A stretch of 64,000 bases of DNA from Rubripirellula amarantea (lineage in GTDB: Bacteria; Planctomycetota; Planctomycetia; Pirellulales; Pirellulaceae), in the NCBI RefSeq assembly GCF_007859865.1, contig NZ_SJPI01000001.1, forward strand, positions 1,860,001-1,924,000. The letters are read 5' to 3'. The position numbers and the translations under genes were made by a program. This document shows, in pieces, positions 26,975 to 34,539 of this stretch (within the stretch, counting starts at the first letter, position 1; each line of letters opens with the position of its first letter). The notes beneath the pieces were generated by a model. That model saw nothing but the letters and a program-made list of their open reading frames with translations. It searched no databases and had not been told where the DNA came from.

Positions 26975-27326
26975 GGCTGCTCCGGTGCAATTGCAGGGGA
27001 CTTAGTCGGAAGGATTAAGCTACGAAAGTCGTCCAACGGATCGTTGAGCGACTAGTTTCTATCTTAGCGTTGGGGTAGGCGTTTGCGAACGCTATTCAAG
27101 CGGGTGCTCACGATCAAGCAGCCTCCACCAAACCTGTTCGACCACGATCATCAAAGTGGATGTAGTGGGAATAGCGGGGTTAACGTTCGAGGTTTGGCAA
27201 AACAAGTCTGCCGTCGAATCTCTGCTTGGCTTCACAATAGTCGATTGTCACGCAAGAAGACGGCGTTGCTTTTACCGACAACCTCGCGTGACGGATCAAC
27301 TATCAACTCAATGCCGTTCTTTCCGC
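26975..27326. other. Intergenic region without a supported gene
   Basis: 352 bases between the alpha/beta hydrolase start and the end of the small DUF1328 gene. It must hold the hydrolase promoter and the 3' end of the DUF1328 transcript. No sigma-54 site with correct spacing, hairpin terminator or convincing ORF was seen. Confidence 0.5.
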
Positions 27327-27494
27327 TTACGCGACCGGCCCACGACGACCCATCAGCAAGCCAATCACGAATAGGACCAGGAACACGAAGAACAGGATCT
27401 TCGCGATGGTTGCAGCGGTACCTGCTACCACTCCAAAGCCAAGCACACCAGCCACCAACGCAATGATAAGAAAAGTTAAAGCCCAGCCTAACAT
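27327..27494 (-). CDS. DUF1328-family small membrane protein (YtjA-like)
   Basis: 55-residue protein, read directly from the minus strand: [20 protein letters not shown], then a [16 protein letters not shown] segment and an ending MGRRGPVA. Two hydrophobic helices with Gly/Ala-rich faces match DUF1328/YtjA, a short inner-membrane family often induced in stress. GGAGA lies five bases before the ATG. A candidate sigma-54 promoter ends 68 bases upstream. Function is unknown in the whole family. Confidence 0.85.
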   Translation of the reverse strand: MLGWALTFLIIALVAGVLGFGVVAGTAATIAKILFFVFLVLFVIGLLMGRRGPVA

Positions 27495-27561
27495 GATCGT
27501 CTCCAATATTTGAATTTCAGTTTCAGCGATTCACTCAACCGCTTTGCAGCCAAACAACCAC

Positions 27562-27576
27562 GCGATTGTTGTGCCA
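27562..27576 (-). promoter_or_regulatory. sigma-54 promoter of the DUF1328 gene
   Basis: Minus strand reads TGGCAC-AACAA-TCGC, one mismatch in the -12 element, and ends 68 bases before the ATG at 27494. GG and GC spacing is correct. Confidence 0.6.
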
Positions 27577-27768
27577 AACCGAGTTCAAATCTTCGGTACC
27601 TAAGTCTCCCTCAGTTCCCACCGAAATTGGATGTTTGCAAGGTTATCTGTAAGCTCTGCATCAGCATGGACTCGGCGAGTTTCATTCGTTGGGCTGATAT
27701 CGTTCACGGTGAGGGCAAAGCGAACGATTTTTCGCCCAAGGATTCTGGTCAAGATTGTTTATAGGGTT

Positions 27769-27783
27769 GGGCACGCGATGTGC
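27769..27783 (+). promoter_or_regulatory. Weak candidate sigma-54 promoter of the TIGR03067 gene
   Basis: Plus strand reads GGGCAC-GCGAT-GTGC, two mismatches from the consensus, 119 bases before the ATG at 27902. Both invariant dinucleotides are kept, but the distance is greater than at the other sites. Confidence 0.3.
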
Positions 27784-27901
27784 TTTCTGTGCTTTCGATG
27801 ATTCGTTGATCTGCGTTCAACGCCCCAACGACTACGCCCCAACAACGTTGTGTGTCAACGTTGCAAACTATCCGACTTAGTGCCGACCCCGGAGCAAACC
27901 C

Positions 27902-28444
27902 ATGACGACCATCAAACCTATTGCTGTCACCCTCGCCTTCCTGTTCAGTGCAATTGCATTCTCACTATCAACTAGAGCCGACGACAAACCTAACGACACA
28001 GTCATCGAAAAACTGCAAGGTCGATGGCTCGTTGTATCAGGTGTCAATCAAGGACGTGAACTGAGCGAGGCCGAAGTAGAAGGTACCTACGTCACAATTA
28101 CAACGAACACGATTGTCACGTACGATCGAGATCAGAGGCAACGATTCCGAGCGGTATTCCGAACGGACGAAGCTAAGGATCCAATCCACATCACGATGAC
28201 TTCTGTTGCCGATAATGCCTCGACGGATAAGCTCAAGACAGAGCCAAAGCCGTCTCAACCGGTTGCGTCTGGGATCCTGAAGTTGGATGGCGACGACGAA
28301 TGGACTCTTTGTTACGGATTGCCCGGCGCTGATCGCCCCAAGGCGTTTGAATCGACGGCATCAAACCGAGCCATGCTCTTCAAATTGAAGAAAGAGGAGG
28401 TTGATCCATCGACAATTCCTTCAGCGGGCGACGAACAGAAGTAA
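27902..28444 (+). CDS. Secreted TIGR03067-domain protein
   Basis: 180 residues. A signal peptide occupies about 1-26 (hydrophobic core IAVTLAFLFSAIAFSLS, then TRADD). The mature part starts DTVIEKLQGRWLVVSGVNQGREL and ends with SGILKLDGDDEWTLCYGL and RPKAFEST, the pattern of the TIGR03067 domain that is greatly expanded in planctomycetes. It is a single-domain lipocalin-like protein of unknown function, expected in the periplasm or outside. The following small gene starts 18 bases downstream. Confidence 0.85.
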   Translation: MTTIKPIAVTLAFLFSAIAFSLSTRADDKPNDTVIEKLQGRWLVVSGVNQGRELSEAEVEGTYVTITTNTIVTYDRDQRQRFRAVFRTDEAKDPIHITMTSVADNASTDKLKTEPKPSQPVASGILKLDGDDEWTLCYGLPGADRPKAFESTASNRAMLFKLKKEEVDPSTIPSAGDEQK

Positions 28445-28462
28445 CGGTTCGGGGGCAATGAA

Positions 28463-28774
28463 ATGAATACCAACTTCAAATCGGTTCAGTTCTACGGTGG
28501 TCCCTTGGACGGTTATTCAGCGACCGTTCCAACTGAACCGTATCCGATCGTTACATTCGAAACGATGATCGGCAAAAAGCAGAGGCCTCGCTCACTCTTT
28601 TCTCAGGTGAGGTCGTGGCTTGGTATGGAGTGCAAGGAAGACGTTCTTACGGTCGTTGCGACCTACCGCATCGACCGTCGAAGGGGCAACAAGGGTTACA
28701 TTCACGTCGGTTCTTCGACCATGTACGTACGTCAAACCTCTTCGGATACGTGCCACCGCATGAGCCGCGTCTAG
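28463..28774 (+). CDS. Small hypothetical protein, 103 aa
   Basis: No family recognised. The N-terminus FKSVQFYGGPLDGYSATVP is of the 'GGPxDG' type seen in many short uncharacterised bacterial proteins. The middle is basic (KKQRPRS) and the C-terminus beta-rich (VVATYRIDRRRGNKGYIHVG). No signal peptide. Start at the second of two overlapping ATGs, preceded by GGGGGC. It follows the TIGR03067 gene by 18 bases and is probably cotranscribed. Confidence 0.6.
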   Translation: MNTNFKSVQFYGGPLDGYSATVPTEPYPIVTFETMIGKKQRPRSLFSQVRSWLGMECKEDVLTVVATYRIDRRRGNKGYIHVGSSTMYVRQTSSDTCHRMSRV

Positions 28775-28812
28775 GGCATGATAACCGCATGTCCTAACGT
28801 CGATTGTTGGGG

Positions 28813-29316
28813 TTAACGATTCCGCTTGCGGTTTCGCAGCAGGAACGACACGCAATCATTCGCAAGGATCGAACTGCGGAGGTGAATGTTCGCAGACATC
28901 TGTCGGGCCAGGTCTCGGCCGGTCACACCTAGGCCACCATATCCCGCTTCATTAACGACGGCCTGGCTTGCCCCGAACGCTATGAACTTGATTCCGGCAA
29001 TTGCCGCGGTTGACAAGCACATTGGACACGGTTCGGCGGTCGCTACCAACCAATGGTTCGTAAGGCTGGGTTCGCCAATCGCTTGGCATGCCGACGCTAT
29101 CGCATTAACCTCCGCATGCGCTGCGGGATTGTTGGTTGAACAAACCGTATTACAAGCGACCGATAGCTGTTCTCCTTCGGGCGTGTAAATCGCAGCACCA
29201 AACGGGTGCTCACCATTTTCGGTGCCTCGTTCCGCTTCTGCGAGGGCAGCCTTCATCCATCGCTTCAATCGAAGTTCCGTCACACTATCGAGTTTGACGT
29301 ATTGGTGAGTTTCCAA
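28813..29316 (-). CDS. Nucleoside deaminase (guanine/cytosine deaminase family)
   Basis: 167 residues. Zinc and catalytic motifs are HAEVNAIASA (His, proton-shuttle Glu) and EPCPMCLSTAAIAG (two zinc Cys). The arrangement and length match the CMP/dCMP-type deaminases acting on free bases or nucleosides, closest in style to guanine deaminases. The C-terminus lacks the usual guanine deaminase ending, so the substrate is uncertain. Located 14 bases after the 29331-29996 gene, probably in one transcript. Confidence 0.88.
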   Translation of the reverse strand: METHQYVKLDSVTELRLKRWMKAALAEAERGTENGEHPFGAAIYTPEGEQLSVACNTVCSTNNPAAHAEVNAIASACQAIGEPSLTNHWLVATAEPCPMCLSTAAIAGIKFIAFGASQAVVNEAGYGGLGVTGRDLARQMSANIHLRSSILANDCVSFLLRNRKRNR

Positions 29317-29330
29317 CGGAGACCTCTACT

Positions 29331-29996
29331 TTATAGCTCGGGTAAAATTAACTTCTTGTCTGAATACTGGGCAACAAAAGACTTCAGTGCTTCAGCTTGC
29401 CCAACAACGGCATCCACTGCGGATTGTTGTACTTCGCGGTCGGCCTTGGCCGTGAACATTTGAGGAACTCGCACGTCGACCTGTAGCGAAACCGAAATTG
29501 ACACGTCGGTCTGGCCGCCATTAGGCCGAGCCTGCAACGTTGTCTCATAATTTCTTAAGTTCCCCGCCGCGGCTTTCGACTTGGTAATAACGTCCATCAG
29601 GTCGGCTTGTACATCAGCGTGTTGACTTAGAACCAACCTGTCAGCATCAATCGCCGGATCGTCAAGTTGGACCGTGATCTCTTTCACAGCAGTCACATCG
29701 GTTCTGGACTTTCCTCGGATAGCATTGAGGAGTGGGCGGTTGTCATTGCTGGTGTCAAGGTCCATCGCCTCGATCTGTTCATCCACGAGCGTCATTCCAG
29801 ATTGAGCAACAAGTTTCGCCGTTGCATTTTTGCGGACCATAATTTGCCGAAACTTGTCATAGTCGCAATCCACCGAAAAGGTGGTGGCATGGGTTCCAGA
29901 GGCGCTGTGGTCAATCGGGTACATGAACCAAGCGAACAGCGTCGCAAGTGCAATAAGTATTAAAGCGACACCGGCAACGATGGTTCTGTGGTTCAT
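29331..29996 (-). CDS. Membrane-anchored hypothetical protein, SRPBCC-like
   Basis: 221 residues with one N-terminal membrane helix (about 7-26, VALILIALATLFAWFMY) followed by an extracytoplasmic domain. The soluble part alternates charged helices and strands with no Cys beyond the anchor region. The central KSRTDVTAVKEITVQLDDP and ISVSLQVDVRVPQMFT segments suggest a beta-rich START/SRPBCC-like or lipid-binding fold, but this is only a visual resemblance. Starts 27 bases past the terminator of the upstream lipoprotein gene, so its own promoter must be short or read-through occurs. Confidence 0.65.
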   Translation of the reverse strand: MNHRTIVAGVALILIALATLFAWFMYPIDHSASGTHATTFSVDCDYDKFRQIMVRKNATAKLVAQSGMTLVDEQIEAMDLDTSNDNRPLLNAIRGKSRTDVTAVKEITVQLDDPAIDADRLVLSQHADVQADLMDVITKSKAAAGNLRNYETTLQARPNGGQTDVSISVSLQVDVRVPQMFTAKADREVQQSAVDAVVGQAEALKSFVAQYSDKKLILPEL

Positions 29997-30022
29997 GCTC
30001 TATTTCTTAGCCTTCGTACTAT

Positions 30023-30063
30023 CAAAAAAGAAGGTGCTTGGCGGTAAAACGGCCGCCAAGCAC
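30023..30063 (-). terminator. Rho-independent terminator of the lipoprotein gene
   Basis: GTGCTTGGCGG (30034-30044) and CCGCCAAGCAC (30053-30063) form a perfect 11-base stem. On the minus strand it is followed by CTTCTTTTTT. It lies 31 bases past the stop of the 30095-30472 gene. Confidence 0.85.
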
Positions 30064-30094
30064 TTTCGTCAATCAGTCGTTTTGGGACGAACGA

Positions 30095-30472
30095 TTACTC
30101 GTTGTCGACTTCTTCAAGAGCGTCAGCCTTGTTTTCGCCAGCGTCTTCCAATGCGTCGGCTTTTTCTTCCCCAAGGTCTTCCTTACGGTCGGCCTTCATC
30201 TCGCCTTGTTCTTCAATCGCATCGGCTCGTTCTTCCGCAGCATCTTGAACGGCGTCGGACGCATTGTCGGTGCGCTCGCGGAGGTTCTCGGCCGCGTTCT
30301 GTGACGCGTCGCGTGTGGCTTCAGCAGCGGACTGCGAGCTGTCGCGAATGTCTTCTGCTTGTTGTTGAGTGGTATCACGAATGGCGTCTGCTTCTCGGTC
30401 GAGTGCGGTTTCATCGCAGCCAACCATGGCAAACGTGCAAAGGGCCAATACACAGGTGGCTAACGTCTTCAT
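30095..30472 (-). CDS. Acidic repeat-containing lipoprotein
   Basis: 125 residues. Lipoprotein signal: positively charged start, hydrophobic ATCVLALCTFAMVGC, with Cys21 as the expected lipidated residue. The mature chain is almost entirely Ala/Glu/Asp/Arg/Gln, predicted helical, in two zones: Gln/Ser/Ala heptad-like repeats (AEATRDASQNAAENLRERT) and Lys/Glu repeats (GEEKADALEDAGENKADALE). This looks like an extended amphipathic or coiled-coil rod anchored in a membrane. GAGG precedes the ATG at 30472; a longer frame to 30823 is not supported. It has its own sigma-54 promoter and terminator, so it is a monocistronic unit. Confidence 0.82.
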   Translation of the reverse strand: MKTLATCVLALCTFAMVGCDETALDREADAIRDTTQQQAEDIRDSSQSAAEATRDASQNAAENLRERTDNASDAVQDAAEERADAIEEQGEMKADRKEDLGEEKADALEDAGENKADALEEVDNE

Positions 30473-30541
30473 TGTAAATTCCTCGGTTTGAATAGGTTTC
30501 ATGCTCTTCGAATCTGATGAGCGTTCGAAACAACAGAGAGA

Positions 30542-30556
30542 GCAACCGGTGTGCCA
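30542..30556 (-). promoter_or_regulatory. sigma-54 promoter of the acidic lipoprotein
   Basis: Minus strand reads T-TGGCAC-ACCGG-TTGC-T, an exact consensus match, ending 70 bases before the ATG at 30472. Confidence 0.78.
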
Positions 30557-30636
30557 AAGGCGGTTCTCAAATACGCTGACATTCAACGCCGCCCCCGGTG
30601 CAATGTCGTGAATGTCGGCATAACACGTTGAATTGG

Positions 30637-31395
30637 TCATTGTTCCCGCGTCTGGGTGTGCCGAATCTGTTTCGTGAGCAATGCTGTGGAATGCGCGAGC
30701 ATATCGACCGCAATGTCGGCGATAATCGCACGGCCTTTGGCTAGCCAGGCGGCTGCAAACGCCCAAACAGCGACCCATTCCATCCAGAACAAGAAGTTGT
30801 AGTTGTTGAGCATTCGCTTCCACTCTGGACTCAAAACGAACAGGAATCCGCCCATCGTGACTAAGCTCAGCAAAATTACGATGCCGCTAAGTTGATAGAT
30901 CCACGCACGTTCGCGCAGATGAGGCTCGTGTTCTATCTGAGAATCTCTTGGAAAATGATAGAGCGAATAGAACGCGAGCGTCAGAAAGAACACGCCACCA
31001 CTAAACGTATGCAAGTATCCGGTTACTGATCTCTGAAAGAGCGGATCACTGTTGTAGTCCAAGGGAAACAGGGCAACGCCTAGAGCTGAGACGCATCCGA
31101 GGTTCGCCGTCCAATTTTCAACTCGGTCGTAGCCTCGGTAACAGAACAAGAAGATGCCGATGGCGGACAACGTGCCAACGAAGATGTCCCGCATCCCCGT
31201 GTGATAGTAGCTGCTCATGTTGTCCTGGAAAGGAATCCCTACCAACCAGCCACCGGGGCCGAGCATTAACGGCAGCAGCAACCCACTGACGCCGATCGCC
31301 CGCCGAATGGTGATGTAGGAAACCACCAAGATGTTCTTGCGGTCAGGATAATCAAAGGCTTCGGGTTCATCCTTTATCACGTCATTCTTGATCAC
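30637..31395 (-). CDS. Multi-pass membrane protein of unknown function (DUF998-like)
   Basis: 252 residues with about six hydrophobic segments (for example ISYITIRRAIGVSGLLLPL region, FVGTLSAIGIFLFCY, CVSALGVALFPL, GGVFFLTLAFYSLY, GIVILLSLVTMGGFLFVL, WVAVWAFAAAWLA). The motif SSYYHTGMRDIFVG in the first loop is distinctive and contains His/Asp residues that could bind a ligand. It resembles DUF998/Frag1-type membrane families, but the assignment is uncertain. Its start overlaps the EcsC-like stop by four bases, so it is coupled to that gene. Confidence 0.7.
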   Translation of the reverse strand: MIKNDVIKDEPEAFDYPDRKNILVVSYITIRRAIGVSGLLLPLMLGPGGWLVGIPFQDNMSSYYHTGMRDIFVGTLSAIGIFLFCYRGYDRVENWTANLGCVSALGVALFPLDYNSDPLFQRSVTGYLHTFSGGVFFLTLAFYSLYHFPRDSQIEHEPHLRERAWIYQLSGIVILLSLVTMGGFLFVLSPEWKRMLNNYNFLFWMEWVAVWAFAAAWLAKGRAIIADIAVDMLAHSTALLTKQIRHTQTREQ

Positions 31396-32246
31396 TTCAT
31401 TGCACCGTAGGCTTCTCGCACTTGCGATTCACCGTAAGTTCGTTCCAATCGCCGGATCGTAAAATGTGCTCGAGCTAGGTCTTGGTAGTGATCGATGAAG
31501 TAGCTATTGATCAGTGCTCCGCCGATAGCCCCAATCACGGGAATCGCTTGAGCTGCAATTTTCTCACTGACCACGACCCCAAAACGCTTGCCGATCTGAG
31601 AAACCAATTTCACCAGCACTGGTGCGGTGGTATCAGCCATCCCGTTTTTCAAGAGGTACTGCGACGCGTCGCGGATTTGCACCGCCATCGCGGCTCGAAC
31701 AGCGAAATAGCCGAATTCAGTGTCATCGTCGACATCCGATTTCTTTCCTGGGTCGAGAGCAAAGACTTGTAAGCATGCCAATCGAGACTCGATTTCCGAT
31801 AAGTCTTCCCCCTCGCTTCGAGCAATGTCAGCGACGCTGCGTAGGATCAAAACGGTTGATACCGGTAGCTCGACCGCGATCGTTGCACCGCCAAACGCAC
31901 CGCCGGCAGCTCCGCTTAGTCCTGCAAGCAACTTGTGCGTAAGCAAACGAGGCTTACCGAGTTCTGACGTGGGACCTGATCCGTCTTTTTTGGTGTCAGT
32001 TCCCCCACGATCATCGCCGAGGGTTCGCATGGCGACGTCCAATGCAACATTGAGCGATTTGTCGATGGCGGAGTAAACCGTCTTTTCCGCGATGTCCGGC
32101 AGCATCTTTAATGACGCTGTGATCGGCGCACCGATGAGTTCGGTCAAGCGATCCGCGATTCCGTGATGCTCAAGCACTCGCTTAGCTTCGCGGAGCTCTT
32201 CCACTGCTTCGGGTGGCAGTGTGTCAACTATCAATTCGTTTTTCAT
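31392..32246 (-). CDS. EcsC-family protein
   Basis: 284 residues. The core has the EcsC pattern: a Gly/Ala-rich amphipathic stretch (LLAGLSGAAGGAFGGATIAVELPVSTVLILRSVADIARSEG, split here into its two halves around residues 115-155), then CLQVFALDP and a C-terminal GKRFGVVVSEKIAAQAIPVIGAIGGALIN segment. EcsC proteins are membrane-associated and of unknown function. A hydrophilic linker at about 80-105 (GGTDTKKDGSGPTSE) is probably disordered. Second gene after the YeaQ-like gene (gap 58) and coupled to the next membrane gene. Confidence 0.82.
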   Translation of the reverse strand: MKNELIVDTLPPEAVEELREAKRVLEHHGIADRLTELIGAPITASLKMLPDIAEKTVYSAIDKSLNVALDVAMRTLGDDRGGTDTKKDGSGPTSELGKPRLLTHKLLAGLSGAAGGAFGGATIAVELPVSTVLILRSVADIARSEGEDLSEIESRLACLQVFALDPGKKSDVDDDTEFGYFAVRAAMAVQIRDASQYLLKNGMADTTAPVLVKLVSQIGKRFGVVVSEKIAAQAIPVIGAIGGALINSYFIDHYQDLARAHFTIRRLERTYGESQVREAYGAMK

Positions 32247-32304
32247 GGACCAGTGCCGTGACAGAGGATTAATGTGGCGATTGCGTGTAGGTCATGGACA
32301 GCAA

Positions 32305-32559
32305 TTAATCAATGAACTTACCGCGTCTCGCCGAAAGGGCGAGTAAGATGACCGCTCCCACCACTGAGCCGATCCAACCGCTTGATTGAATGAGTGATCC
32401 GCCTTGCAATAGGTAACCAATGGCACCGCCCACGAAAGATCCGGCAATGCCAAGAAGGATCGTTCGCATGCATCCCATCGCTTGCTCGCCAGGAATTAAC
32501 GCGCGAGCAATTAATCCGACCAAGAATCCAAATACGATCCATCCGAGTATCCAAAACAT
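32305..32559 (-). CDS. GlsB/YeaQ/YmgE-family stress-response membrane protein
   Basis: 84 residues, three hydrophobic segments: MFWILGWIVFGFLVGLIARA, then GCMRTILLGIAGSFVGGAIG and IGSVVGAVILLALSARRG. This is the 'transglycosylase-associated protein' family, small inner-membrane stress proteins. The frame is open upstream to 32700, but family length and start place the ATG at 32559. A sigma-54-type promoter ends 88 bases upstream. Probably the first gene of an operon with EcsC-like and DUF998-like genes. Confidence 0.88.
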   Translation of the reverse strand: MFWILGWIVFGFLVGLIARALIPGEQAMGCMRTILLGIAGSFVGGAIGYLLQGGSLIQSSGWIGSVVGAVILLALSARRGKFID

Positions 32560-32646
32560 GATGTTCAATCTAAGGGTGTGAGGCAGAGTTCGCCGAAGTT
32601 CAGCTATCAGCGAGGTTGATAACTGACCAACCTGACGTCCACTAAC

Positions 32647-32661
32647 GCAATCGCCGTGCCG
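32647..32661 (-). promoter_or_regulatory. sigma-54 promoter of the YeaQ-EcsC-membrane protein operon
   Basis: Minus strand reads CGGCAC-GGCGA-TTGC-G, one mismatch (first T), ending 88 bases before the ATG at 32559. The 10 bases from GGCGA to the end of the motif are identical in the site at 40466-40480. Confidence 0.62.
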
Positions 32662-32929
32662 ATGAGCCATGACGTGATAAAGGTAAACATCGTGCGGCAA
32701 AGAGATACACGGTGCCCTGCCCTAGAAAGCTCTCGAAAGCCTAGCTTCAAGCGCGTGGGAACTTGGTTGTACAGATTCATCAACGCATTTTAATGAAACC
32801 CGATCAGCCGATCTTGATAGCACGGCCTGAGCGGATCGCGTTTTCGCATAACCAGTAGCATTTTTGCCCCCGGTCGCAGTCAGTTGATTTCGATCACGAT
32901 CGGCCTGGTTGAAATCGTTCCATCACGCT

Positions 32930-32944
32930 TGGCACGGCAGTTGC
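32930..32944 (+). promoter_or_regulatory. sigma-54 promoter of the NtrC-type activator
   Basis: Plus strand reads T-TGGCAC-GGCAG-TTGC-T, an exact match, ending 65 bases before the ATG at 33009. It implies that this activator gene itself depends on sigma-54 and an enhancer-binding protein, possibly itself. Confidence 0.78.
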
Positions 32945-33008
32945 TGAATCAGTCTGATCGACAATCGACCTGCTCTTTCCTAAGATTACATAGCCCTGGA
33001 CTGCCACG

Positions 33009-34523
33009 ATGCCTGCTAGCTCTTCGAATACCGTTTCTGACACTAGCTCGCAAAGCAAACCTCTATCAAAATGGTCGAAACCGATGCCAAGCATTCTCGT
33101 CATTGATGACGATCGCACGATCTTGGCGTTGGCAGAAAAGACGCTATCTGCAATCGCTGACGTCGAAACGGCTGCCACAGCGTCCGAAGGGCTCGCCAAA
33201 CTTCGTCGGGGAAGCTTCGACACAGTTTTGTTAGACATTCAGTTACCTGACCAAAATGGTTTGGCTGTCTATTGTGAGATTCGCGAATTTGACCGACGCA
33301 TTCCAGTCGTGTTCATGACGATCGAAGCCGCTAGCAGCACCGCTATCGAGGCGATGCAACTTGGAGCATTCGATTACATCGGCAAACCACTATCGGTGGA
33401 GCCCCTGCGAGATCTAATCGAAAAAGCAATCGAGCAGCGCCAAATCAGTAGCGTTCCAGTCGCGATTAGTGCCGACGATACTTCCACCAATGATTCAAGC
33501 GAATTGTTTATTGGTCGATCGCCGGCCATGCTGGACGTTTTCAAGGCGATTGGGAAAGTGAGTAAGCAGGACGTCCCGATCCTTATTCGAGGCGAAAGTG
33601 GTACCGGGAAGGAACTTGTTGCGAGAGCCCTGTATCAGTACAGCCATCGGAGTGAGGAAGTGTTTCTGGCTGTGAACTGCGCGGCCCTCCCCGACAACCT
33701 TTTAGAGAGCGAGCTTTTTGGACACGAGAAAGGCTCCTTCACCGGCGCGGAATCACGACGCATCGGTAAGTTTGAACAATGCAATGGTGGAACACTATTC
33801 CTTGACGAGATTGGTGACATGGCACCGTCCGTTCAAGCAAAGGTTCTTCGCGTTCTGCAAGAGCAACGCTTTGAGCGTGTGGGTGGTAACAAGGAACTCA
33901 CAACCGATTGTCGGATCATCGCAGCAACCAATCGACCGCTCGAAGAAATGGTTAAGGATGGCGATTATCGTGAGGACCTTCTCTACCGCCTCAATGGTGT
34001 GACGATCGAACTGCCACCTCTGCGAGAGCGGCTCAGTGATGTACCGGCGTTGATCCAGTTCTTTATGTCTCAGGCGAAAAAGGAATTCAATAAGCCAGAC
34101 CTTGAAGGACTATCGCCTGAAGCAGTTAAATTGTTTTCGGAATACCATTGGCCCGGTAACGTTCGGCAGTTGCGTGCTGTTATTCGTCGATGTGTTCTCG
34201 ATTCAGTGATGCCGGTGATTACGCCCGATGGATTGCCAATAGAGATCACTAAAAGAGGAGCGGCTCCCACCGCAACCAACCAAGAAACCGTCGACGGAGC
34301 CGCCCTTCCCCAACTTGTTAAGCGGTTGTTGGCCGAGAAGTCGACCGACGTGTACGCTCAGTCGATGCAGTACATGGAAAAGTACGTGATCACGGAGGTC
34401 TTAAAGTCGACCGATGGCAACCAAAGCCAAGCAGCCGAGATATTGGGCATCACGCGGGGTAAACTTCGGGATCGGATTTCTACCTACAACATTTCGCTAA
34501 CCAGCAATGTCCAAGTTGGATAG
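33009..34523 (+). CDS. NtrC-family sigma-54-dependent response regulator
   Basis: 504 residues. Receiver domain about 27-145 (VIDDDRT acidic pocket, phospho-acceptor Asp76 in [21 protein letters not shown] lysine). AAA+ domain about 170-400: Walker A GESGTGKE (195-202), sigma-54 contact loop GSFTGA (242-247, a conservative change from GAFTGA), [12 protein letters not shown]alker B, NRPLEEM sensor region. C-terminal Fis-type helix-turn-helix about 455-500 ([21 protein letters not shown]). The first 26 residues are a Ser/Thr/Lys-rich tail; a start at MPSILVIDD (33084) is possible, but promoter spacing favours 33009. No kinase gene is adjacent. Likely activator of the many sigma-54 sites in this window (inference). 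Confidence 0.93.
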   Translation: MPASSSNTVSDTSSQSKPLSKWSKPMPSILVIDDDRTILALAEKTLSAIADVETAATASEGLAKLRRGSFDTVLLDIQLPDQNGLAVYCEIREFDRRIPVVFMTIEAASSTAIEAMQLGAFDYIGKPLSVEPLRDLIEKAIEQRQISSVPVAISADDTSTNDSSELFIGRSPAMLDVFKAIGKVSKQDVPILIRGESGTGKELVARALYQYSHRSEEVFLAVNCAALPDNLLESELFGHEKGSFTGAESRRIGKFEQCNGGTLFLDEIGDMAPSVQAKVLRVLQEQRFERVGGNKELTTDCRIIAATNRPLEEMVKDGDYREDLLYRLNGVTIELPPLRERLSDVPALIQFFMSQAKKEFNKPDLEGLSPEAVKLFSEYHWPGNVRQLRAVIRRCVLDSVMPVITPDGLPIEITKRGAAPTATNQETVDGAALPQLVKRLLAEKSTDVYAQSMQYMEKYVITEVLKSTDGNQSQAAEILGITRGKLRDRISTYNISLTSNVQVG

Positions 34524-34539
34524 AGCTTTTGGCAGAACC

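Larger units (their letters stand above)
27495..27901. other. Divergent promoter region between DUF1328 and the TIGR03067 gene
   Basis: 407 bases with no supported gene. It contains one sigma-54-type site facing each side (27562-27576 minus, 27769-27783 plus). The stretch 27810-27850 repeats CAACGCCCCAACGACTACGC-type words in a loose, low-complexity way. Confidence 0.5.
32560..33008. other. Divergent regulatory region between the YeaQ operon and the sigma-54 activator
   Basis: 449 bases without a supported gene. It carries two outward-facing sigma-54 promoters (32647-32661 minus and 32930-32944 plus) 268 bases apart. The space between them would be a natural place for activator binding sites, although no obvious inverted repeat stood out by eye. 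Confidence 0.6.

Noticed and set aside
27083-27764. Plus-strand ORFs around the DUF1328 gene
   Set aside because: They are antisense to or flank the small gene and carry no recognisable domains.
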